A stretch of DNA of 64,000 bases from Chrysomallon squamiferum (Eukaryota; Mollusca; Gastropoda; Neomphalida; Peltospiridae), in the NCBI GenBank assembly GCA_012295275.1, contig CM022674.1, positions 16,569,649 through 16,633,648 of the forward strand. Direction: 5' to 3'. This document shows positions 56,166 to 64,000 of the stretch, in pieces; position 1 is the stretch's first letter, and each line of letters opens with the position of its first letter. The position numbers were made by a program, and so were the translations under genes. Under the pieces are notes generated by a model. It worked only from the letters and a program-made list of their open reading frames with translations, searched no databases and had not been told where the DNA came from.

Positions 56166-57290
56166 CTCATACTAAATATAATTTTAACATGTTTCTGTGT
56201 ACAGGTCAGAGTTCTGTTGCAGCGCCTCGCACTGCAGTGACCAGGTTTCTATATTTATATCTAGCTATGACCTGTACACGGAAATCTTTCAAACAAACAG
56301 TTTTATGTAAAGAAATAATTAACCTAAGATAATTTCTAAGAAGGGACTACTTTCTGTTTAAAGCCTGTACTGTTCAATACTGCGATCAGAGATCTAAAAA
56401 TAAACAAATAAATAAAAAATAATGAAAGAAAGAAAGAAAAAAAATCAGATAAATATATACCGAATCGATAAAAGATAAAAAGAAGTACGTTATGCTTACA
56501 CTAGTGATTATCATGATAACGACAACAACAATAATTATTATTATAATTGTTATTATTATACACAGACATGTCTGGTCACAGTCAGGTAAAAAATATTTCA
56601 CTGCGGCACAAACGATTTTCAAATCGCAATGTACATATAGTGATTTATACACCATTTTACTCCTCGAAAAGACAACATAATTAACCGACAATAACAAATC
56701 TAAAAAGAAACACTATATAAGAAAAGAGAATAATAAGTAAGAAAAATAAAGGAACAAGATGTGATGTTTTTAAAATAGAAAACAATACAAAATACCTTGT
56801 AATTTCAACTTCCTGATCGACGATTTCTTATGAGATTATTTTCTCTCTATCGACTCAACTGTAAATCGCAGATATCACCGATCTAAGAATAAATGAAATA
56901 AAATAAAAATAAAAAAATAAAATATATAGTAAAAGACGTCAATTAAAAAAAAATAATAATAATAAGGGCAACAGTAGGGTAGTAGTAGAAGTAGTAGTAG
57001 TAGAAGTAGTAGTAGTAGTAATAGTAGTAGTAGTAGTAGTAATATCATACTAAAGACTTTAGTAAAGTCATGTTATACGTAATCTTTCATTTAAGTTTAA
57101 AAAAAACTCACACTTAAATAATCTATTTGTTAAAGAACTAACTCTGATATATTTAGTAATAAATTAAGAACACCGGAATCGTTCAAACATAATAAAATAT
57201 AAAATATCATAAACTTTCAATATGGCCGACTAGTTTCACTTCTGCTTTGTAAACTTTTAGTTATCAAACCCTCCAGTGATAAACACGCGA
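56166..57290. repeat. Upstream repeated blocks, copies 1 and 2
   Basis: The block at 56330-56500 (ATTTCTAAGAA, CTGTTTAA, GATCAGAGATCTA, ATCAGATAAA, ATCGATAAAA) and the block at 56798-56910 (ATACCTTGTAATTTCAA, CTTCCTGATCGACGATTTCT, GATCTAAGAATAAATGAAAT) are related to each other and to 58375-58580. A (TAG)n tract lies at 56970-57040. The word AATATGGCCGACTAG at 57220 matches AAAATGGCCGACTAC at 58928. Mobile or segmental origin is unknown. Confidence 0.6.
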
Positions 57291-57317
57291 CTGACGTCAA
57301 ATATCTTAGACGTCACA
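57291..57317. promoter_or_regulatory. Paired CRE-type sites upstream of the BTB gene
   Basis: TGACGTCA at 57292-57299 and GACGTCAC at 57309-57316 lie 17 bp apart, in a GC-richer patch 1.6 kb upstream of the BTB start codon. This could be the distal promoter if the gene has an upstream non-coding exon. Confidence 0.35.
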
Positions 57318-57486
57318 AAGTGTCATTTTGTTAGGTTTCAGTCTCAGATTAAAATAAACAAATCGTTTTACGTGATATTTGTATACTCATCTTACATACA
57401 TCTTCTTTACAACAGATAACTTTAATTCTAACTCAGTAGATTAAGTACTACTAGACTGCATGGTTTATACCTCAGTTATAAAGGTA

Positions 57487-57487
<1 letters not shown>

Positions 57488-57530
<43 letters not shown>

Positions 57531-57600
57531 CAACAACAACAACAACAACAATAACAATAGCAGCAGCAGCAACAACATCAACAGCAACAATAATAAGAAA
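57488..57600. repeat. (AAT)n(AAC)n(AGC)n microsatellite
   Basis: Compound trinucleotide runs, AAT to AAC to CAG. Confidence 0.95.
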
Positions 57601-58060
57601 TATGTTTTATTTCTCTGACGAAGCTTGCATGACCAGTATGTGAATGTTATCTAACACTGACTGTTTGCTTGTTATGTTGGTCATATAAAAGTACCGTGTC
57701 ACTGCTACACGAGCACACAAAGGTATACTCGGGTGTTATTTACAGCGATCTGACAAATTCATTGTTAATACACTATCTGTCCATAAGAGTAGAAATAAAC
57801 CGCGAAAATATGAAATTATTTACATTTGTCAGCATTGTGAGAAGATACATAATTTCAATAAAGACCAACAAACTCATAAATAGAAAATAAAAAAAATATA
57901 AAATTATATGAGATTATATTATCTTCCATACACCAGATGGTAAGAAACATTTCATAGTCGGGTCTAGCACATATGTTTTCATGTTTAAAAAGCCTCAAGC
58001 TATAACGCTGTTTGTTACATGTATATCCATAGCAGCAATAATGTTTATTCTTTCTTTTCT
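57601..58060. other. Unique stretch, nothing recognised
   Basis: AT-rich sequence without exon-like borders, followed by a T run at 58061-58085. Confidence 0.5.
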
Positions 58061-58239
58061 TTTTTTTTTTTTTTTTTTTTTTTTTCGATTTTAGATGAGA
58101 TGAAAACAAATGCAATAACATTTTATACACTGGTTAGAATGGGTGATAGACCAAAACGAATGTTAGACAACAAGGAAGGAACGAATGAAGAAAGGAAGAA
58201 AGAAAGACTGAACGACACAAATGCAAAGAAATAAATAAG

Positions 58240-58360
<121 letters not shown>

Positions 58361-58678
58361 AACAATATAAAATACTTTGAAGTTTCAAAATAGATACCTT
58401 ACCTGATAAATAGAAATCTTCCTGATCGATAATTTCTTAGAAACGAGTAATTTCCGTTTAACAACTCTGCTATTGATCACTGATATCAGGGATCTATAGA
58501 TAAATCTATAAATAAATGAAATGAAATAAAGTAATATAAAGTAATCAGATCGATAAAAATATAGCATAAGTAATAAATGAATCACTGAATTATATTTAGG
58601 TGATACTATTATTACTACTATTACTATTGCTGTTATTATTAATGAATGGAATAATAATGATTATTATACTGACGATAG

Positions 58679-58736
<58 letters not shown>

Positions 58737-59110
58737 ATTTTATCGACATTTCTTATAAATCTGTATGCTAGGTACGAAAAACAAAAGCCTTTAACAAAAT
58801 TCACACCAAAAGTTATAGCCCTCACAAAATAGATAACAATTTCAATATGTCTGATTTGTTTTAAGCAAAGCAATAGTACAGCATATATCAAAATGACAAT
58901 AAAATATAAAATACCTTCAAATTTCAAAATGGCCGACTACTTCTGTATAATACGTCTTGTTTGTGAGTGGTTTTCCTAGAACTGACGCCTTTCTGTTTGA
59001 CAAGATCACTGAACACTTTTTGTGTTTTGCTCTTTACAAAGTCGCCTGTTGCTAATCACGTGACAGAAATTAGATATTGTACAAGTCACGCCACGTATGG
59101 CGGTAGATAC
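58361..59110. repeat. Upstream repeated block, copy 3, with (TTA)n and a GC-richer end
   Basis: 58375-58580 repeats the ATAC-TTGAAGTTTCAA, CTTCCTGATCGATAATTTCT, GATCTATAGATAAAT and ATCAGATCGATAAAA words of 56.3-56.9 kb. A (TTA)n array lies at 58679-58733. At 58907-58932 ATACCTTCAAATTTCAAAAT and GGCCGACTAC repeat the words near 57215. TCACGTGAC (E-box) lies at 59056-59064 and TATGGCGG at 59096-59103, promoter-like. Confidence 0.6.
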
Positions 59111-59806
59111 ATACAAATGTTTTATTGTATACAATTTGAGTAAACCTGTTAAATAAATTTAAAAAAAAAAAAAAGAAAAAAAAAAAGATAAAATATATAT
59201 ATATATTTTGTCATTACTTATTTTGTCTGTAAGATATTTATATTTATTTCACACACAGTATATTGATGAAAAGGTTATCGTTAACAAGCAGTGTCTCTTA
59301 TGTAGGTCAGATAGCGTGTCAGTTGTATTGGCGACACGAAACATTATAATACGATCGTGAAAAAATGCAATGTAATTGTGAATCTAAATACATGGGACAC
59401 TCTGATTTATTTGTATGTGTTATGAGTCAGAGCGATCTAAACACAGGTGTGACAAATACCACCTTTATTATATTTAGTATAAAAAAAATAGCTTTGTTCA
59501 AATACTAACACTTATACTCATCATTGTGGTAATATTGTTTATTTATTCATTTATTTATTTATTTATTTACATGTTTTACTTTTTAATTTATATGTTGGTA
59601 CTTTTATTTATTTATTTATTTTTCTTTTCTTTTTTTTTCTCTTTTATTTGACTACAAATAATACATAATATATAATACAAATAAGACAAGCTAATAAAAA
59701 AGTAAAAGTAAATTAATGTGTTAAAATACAGAAGTCTCCACAACATTAGTAAAAACCACGATAATAATAATGATGATGATGATGATAATAATAATAATAA
59801 TAATAA

Positions 59807-59837
<31 letters not shown>

Positions 59838-60119
59838 AATGTATATGTTTTAGAGGTATTTGTTCACATAAATAAATTAACATGTTTTAGACATAAAAAA
59901 TATTTGATCACATAAATAAAAGTATATATTATTGTAAGAAACATACAAAAACAAAATAGAAAAATAGATCATAACGAGAACATGCGTATTACATTTTCAC
60001 TAAACATATTACAAAATTCACATTTAACTGAAACATATTACAAAATTCACATTTAACTGAATCTTTTTATACGATATAATACCAAATGTTTGTTATTAAG
60101 ACAAATAATAAATTCTTGT
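59111..60119. repeat. AT-rich stretch with short microsatellites and a 31-bp direct repeat
   Basis: A runs at 59159-59187, TTTA tracts near 59550-59575 and 59608-59620, and (GAT)n(AAT)n(AAG)n at 59768-59840. The word AACATATTACAAAATTCAC followed by ATTTAACTGAA occurs at 60003 and again at 60032. No gene was recognised. Confidence 0.7.
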
Positions 60120-60197
60120 ACTGAAAGTATCTAAGCTCAGTGTTTGTAGTTAGCTTCCCACCATTTGTCACAGAACTCTGTACCAAATTTATGCTTT

Positions 60198-60230
<33 letters not shown>

Positions 60231-60790
60231 TAATAGCTAGCAACAAGACACTATAAATATAAAATTAAACAGTTTTCGATAAAACTAAACTTTTGATTGC
60301 AGTATTTTTTCTTAGAGGATACTAAGAACATTTTGATCATTGTTCAAGCAGCCTTTAACATCGTTCAACTTTGCATTAAAGTTTAATTCTTGTATTTGAC
60401 CCAGATCCGGGGAAAACCGTACCCCAAACATTGTGAATTCTGTAGTCCATTTTAATTTTTGTTTTGATAAGATTTGTTTTGGTGTGATTAATTTAGTCTT
60501 TCCCTAAGTTTATTATATTTGTTTGATGTACATTAACTTTAAGACCAGATATATCAGTAAAATATTTTGTTTCCACAGATGCTCACAGAGTTTTATCAGA
60601 CCAGCCTAATAGCAATTCATTGTCGTTTATCTCAATCCCGTATGTTCGTTTTTATTTCTTACCAAGATTCCAAGACTCTCAACACACAAAATGAAAACGC
60701 AGTGAAATAACAGATCCCCTTGTCTATATCCTCTGTCACGTTTCAATCTTACCATTTATGTATAAACACCATTCCTATTTATTAGAAAAG
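60120..60790 (-). pseudogene. L1-like LINE reverse-transcriptase relic lacking its catalytic box
   Basis: Non-LTR retrotransposon reverse transcriptases copy their RNA at the target site. Minus-strand fragments in several frames give, in order: RGYRQGDLL-------FILCVESLGIL (60740-60660; family RGCRQGDPLSP-LFILC-E-L), then NDNELLL followed at once by SDKTL (about 60620-60580), then DISGLKVN (60560-60531), then VRFSPD (about 60415), NFNAKLNDVKGCLNN (about 60385-60340) and AIKSLVLSKTV (about 60305-60270). The FADD/YADD motif expected between NDNELLL and SDKTL is absent, as if about 15 codons were deleted. Stops and shifts are frequent. A T run at 60200-60228 interrupts the end. The order and spacing of these boxes make the assignment fairly safe, but the clade is only L1-like by resemblance. 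Confidence 0.7.
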
Positions 60791-61099
60791 GGCGATATCC
60801 ATGGTTGATTTGAAACTCTGAAGTTAATATATTACTTCTTGTTGTTGTTGTTTTTGTATTTTTTTTCTACTTCTACGATATTGTATCAAAAGCTTACTTA
60901 TTCGGAATCAACAATTAGATTAAGAATAACTTCGAAACACTAAGGGGAAATAACTCAAGCTTTCTCTCTATGCAAGTGGTAAAGGAATTATCTCCCACTG
61001 TATCAGTAAACACTTTTGTTGTCTGCTAAATGAAGACTGTGAAACACGACGTGTTTGTTACTGGACATTTACTGTGAATGGTGATAATTAAATAATAGG
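60791..61099. other. Spacer, nothing recognised
   Basis: Unique DNA after a short TTG run at 60840-60852. Confidence 0.5.
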
Positions 61100-61162
<63 letters not shown>

Positions 61163-61212
61163 TTTGTTGTTGTTGTTGTTGATGATGATGTTATTATGAT
61201 TATGATTATTAT
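61100..61212. repeat. (ATT)n(GTT)n(GAT)n microsatellite
   Basis: Pure ATT run, then GTT, then GAT. Confidence 0.95.
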
Positions 61213-61534
61213 TTATTTACTAATAGGAATTACACTGTATGATCATGATCTATCTTAGTAAACTGTTGAAACAAAATAAAGTGTATATTATATACACCGA
61301 TATGTTATATTGCTCTTGCACTTCATACTTATGAAAGGTTGGTTTAGAAAAAACTAATAACAAACTCAGATGGAATGCGGAGATCTGGCTACTCAGAGCT
61401 CACGAATCTACTTTTATATGTAGCCTCGCAATTGTATGCGTTGTTGTCTGTGTGTCTGTCTCTCTGTCTGTGTAATTTAGGATTGAGTAGTTTAGGATTG
61501 AGTTATTTAGGACTGAGTAATTTAGGATCGAACG

Positions 61535-61612
61535 CTTGGTACTCACTCACTCCGAAGGCGGATGATGTTACCGTTCAGCCATGAAGACAACCTTGAAAAG
61601 GTTGCCCAATAA
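61535..61612 (-). repeat. tRNA-derived SINE head, copy 5
   Basis: Minus strand: AGGTTGTCTTCATGGCTGAA then CGGTAACATC (A-box region, about 61600-61570), CATCCGCCTTCGGAGTGAG, and CGTTCGATCC (close to a canonical B-box) near 61530. The head matches copies 1, 2 and 4. Instead of the usual body, a short repeat of TTTAGGATTGAGTA units lies at 61478-61530. Confidence 0.7.
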
Positions 61613-62200
61613 CCGAGGTAATCACCGCTTCCCACAAAGCACGCCGTATTTTGACTTTCGTATTTTCTGTATGTATCTACGTTTTCCTGGAAACATGGCA
61701 ATGACAAATGTGTATTTAAGGTTGAATATTCTATTTCTCTATGAGTTGTCTGCATAATAATTAAGCAGAGTTAGAACCAGAAGGTCTTAAGTGCATATAT
61801 TAATAAGATATTTTTACGTGCCTTTTCTATGTGTACATATCCGAGTGTTTGAGTATCTCTGTCTGTCTGTCTCACTCTGAATATATTTCTCTCTATTTCT
61901 GTCTCTCTCTCTGTGTCCCCCCTCTCTCTTTCTGTTTCTCTCTCTGTCTCTCTCTCAGACTTTTATATTTATGTATTTATTTTATATTTATTTATTTAAA
62001 AGTAACAAGTTATTTATGTATAACTATATAAAAAATTAGGACATGATAACAGATATGTTTGTTAATAAATATTCCATTGTTATAAATAGGTTTAGTATTA
62101 CGGTTACAGTTAGGGTTAAGATCAGGGCTGGTATAAAATTTATCTTAATATCAGTTATCCTTCAAGATTATTTCATTTTTTTTTTTATTTTTTTTTTATT

Positions 62201-62268
<68 letters not shown>

Positions 62269-62748
62269 CGCGTAAATATAGACGCAAGAGTTTATATTAC
62301 CAAGTTGCTCTTCTTTATGACAAAGTTTTTTTTTTTTTTTTTTTTTTTTCGTTGTTTCTTTAGTGGTAAATGGAAGAAAGAAAACTTTCTAAGTTTATAG
62401 TTGCCAAATGTTACCAAACTTATTAAGTCATTCCGGCTGTAAAAAATAACTATGGTTATTATTATTAAAACCTTAAAATAAATCTGTTACATTAACATTC
62501 ATATTCATTGCAGTCTTTTCTCAGTTCATTATTTTCGTTTCTCTACACATGTACGTAAAGTATATAATTCAGAAATACTATGTCCAAAACGAACACATTT
62601 ATAACATAAGAATTCAAAAATCTGGTTTTATTTACAAAAATGTAAACCATGCCTTATGCACATTAGATATTGCTAGATATGAAATATGATTACAACTAAG
62701 ATAAAGAACTTAGATCATTTAATATGGAGCTGATGACTCTATTTCATT
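61613..62748. repeat. TCTG/TC-rich and T/TTTA-rich stretches
   Basis: TCTG and TCTC words at 61858-61960, TTTA and T runs at 62165-62268 and 62326-62349. A single GGTTACAGTTAGGGTTAAG word sits at 62102. No gene was recognised. Confidence 0.75.
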
Positions 62749-62760
62749 CTTCTTCTTCTT

Positions 62761-62835
<75 letters not shown>

Positions 62836-62836
62836 T
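62749..62836. repeat. (TTC)n(TTA)n microsatellite
   Basis: Pure TTC turning into pure TTA. Confidence 0.97.
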
Positions 62837-63024
62837 TATTGAATCTTTATTTATTATTATTTTTTAATTTATTTATTTGATTTTATCACTGCAATACATA
62901 TAGCTTCTTATTATAATTTTTATTTATTTATTTAGAAGAGGACTGATACCAGTTAATTACTGTATTTATCTTTTGGATCTTATTCTTTTCAAATATGTGG
63001 TAAGTCTGATTTATTTTATTTAAG

Positions 63025-63090
63025 GGTACACCAACCCTAGCACGTGACAAATACAAAGCAGATTCAACAGCTAAGGCTGCAGGCAAGTTA
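63025..63090 (+). other. Exon-like segment A at the right end
   Basis: After TTTATTTAAG (acceptor-like), one frame gives GTPTLARDKYKADSTAKAAG, a protein-like run ending near a weak GCAAG|TT junction. No family is recognised. It may pair with the exon-like segment at 63297-63389. Confidence 0.3.
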
Positions 63091-63095
63091 TTTAA

Positions 63096-63279
63096 ATTTT
63101 CTTTCTTTTGTGTTTTCTCATTAACTGTCTCCCTGTCTTTTCTCTCCAGATTCACAGAAGTCTCACCTTATTAATTTAAATCTTTATTTAAACTTTCTTT
63201 CTTTTGTGTTTTTTTATTAACTGTCTCTCTGTCTTTTCTCTCCAGATTCACAGAAGTCTCACCTTATTAATTTAAATCG
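63096..63279. repeat. ~97-bp tandem duplication carrying a splice-acceptor-like sequence
   Basis: 63097-63181 and 63194-63278 are nearly identical (TTTCTTTCTTTTGTGTTTT, ATTAACTGTCTC-CTGTC, TTTTCTCTCCAG, ATTCACAGAAGTCTCACC). Each copy contains a complete polypyrimidine tract and CAG. Confidence 0.9.
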
Positions 63280-63296
63280 TCTGATGTTGTTTTCAG

Positions 63297-63389
63297 AACA
63301 GAACTGGACACTCTACATGAACTGTGGCTCTGTGATGTTGCCGCTCAGTCCCTTGGTGACATCACAGATGAAAGTCTTACATAATGCAG
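63297..63389 (+). pseudogene. Exon-like segment B with one in-frame stop
   Basis: This 93-bp segment lies between TTGTTTTCAG and a GTAAAT donor. The most protein-like frame reads TELDTLHELWLCDVAAQSLG, then DITDESLT, then TAA and CR. A second frame is open throughout but less natural (starting QNWTLYMNCGSVMLPLSPL). If the first frame is the true one, it is broken by a single stop codon three residues before the donor. No family is recognised. Confidence 0.4.
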
Positions 63390-63537
63390 GTAAATATATA
63401 GGCACTTTATTACCTACACTCCGGGTGTTTTCTGGATCGTCATTTATAAATTTTACTTGCTACAGGTAAATCATTTCCGACCTTTTCTACCGCATCGGTT
63501 TGTTGTGTTTTTTTGTTGTTTTTTTTGTTTTTTTTTG

Positions 63538-63544
63538 GTTATTT

Positions 63545-63591
<47 letters not shown>

Positions 63592-63622
63592 TTTGTTTAT
63601 TTATTTATTTTTTTTTTTTTTG
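63538..63622. repeat. (TTTA)n and T run
   Basis: Pure ATTT tetranucleotides followed by a T run. The Ile/Tyr/Leu/Phe repeat frames are not genes. Confidence 0.95.
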
Positions 63623-63827
63623 TAGTTCTGTCTTTCTTTCTTTTTTACTTTCTTTCTCTCTCTCATGTTTCTATTTGTCTATAGTCAGACTGAACGAGTA
63701 TTAATGTTACACAGCATATTATTATGAAATAAATTAGTCAATAATAATAATCCCTCAAAAAAGGGATAAACTTTCGATAAGAAAATATTTTATTTTCATT
63801 GATAATTGTTGTTGATGGAATAGGAAA

Positions 63828-63931
63828 CATACATACATACATACATACATACATACATACATACATACATACATACATACATACATACATACATACATAC
63901 ATACATACACAAACGTACGTACGTACATACA
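63828..63931. repeat. (CATA)n microsatellite at the window edge
   Basis: About 20 CATA units followed by CGTA variants. Confidence 0.97.
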
Positions 63932-64000
63932 TAGAATATTCAAAATCCTAAACTACATACTTGCGAATGCCCAGTTTCCCACAAAAAAGATTCACGCAGA

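Overview
The window is nuclear DNA from an animal, most likely a lophotrochozoan and probably a mollusc, although no single marker proves this. It is AT-rich, with sparse genes, spliceosomal introns and exceptional microsatellite density: ATT/AGT trinucleotides, AC/GT, ATAC/GTAT, TTTA and GA tracts. It carries tRNA-derived SINE copies, an L1-like LINE relic, a small inverted-repeat transposon and two decayed copies of transposase-like proteins of a kind common in mollusc and cnidarian genomes. Nothing looks bacterial, organellar or viral.

Two protein-coding loci are well supported, both on the minus strand. One is a two-exon BTB-BACK-PHR protein of 426 residues (54212-55725), which reads through without interruption once a GT-AG intron is removed. 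The other is a protein with two tandem BIR zinc domains (IAP/survivin type, 27736-28522), interrupted by one frame change between the domains and followed by a possible terminal exon and AATAAA signal near 27.3 kb.

Layout. 1-20 kb: microsatellites, a 62-bp and an 88-bp minisatellite, three SINE copies, diverged duplications and one isolated exon-like segment at 14.8 kb. 20-24 kb: a coiled-coil ORF1-like relic, then a 2.3-kb array of about 95 copies of a 24-bp unit, each with a CAGGTG box. 24-33 kb: short tandem repeats, the BIR gene and its promoter, a 415-bp transposon with inverted termini, and a plus-strand promoter with a first-exon candidate near 32.3 kb. 33-39 kb: two adjacent decayed transposase-like coding regions. 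39-51 kb: decayed fragments of ordinary animal genes that keep exon-intron structure, namely a CAMSAP/patronin CH-domain region (+), two unidentified open segments (+) and a DEAH-box helicase C-terminal region (-), then a strong E2F/CCAAT-box promoter-like cluster at 50.6 kb with no identified gene. 51-64 kb: SINEs, long GA tracts, the BTB gene with repeated blocks upstream, a LINE reverse-transcriptase relic at 60.1-60.8 kb, and exon-like pieces at 63.0-63.4 kb.

The genes do not form an operon or obvious pathway. The coherent story is genomic: intact genes separated by repeat arrays and by relics of both mobile elements and duplicated host genes. Several relics carry in-frame stops at positions where the families normally have a lysine, an arginine or another conserved residue. 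They are best read as pseudogenes, although indel error in a long-read assembly could explain some of the frame changes.
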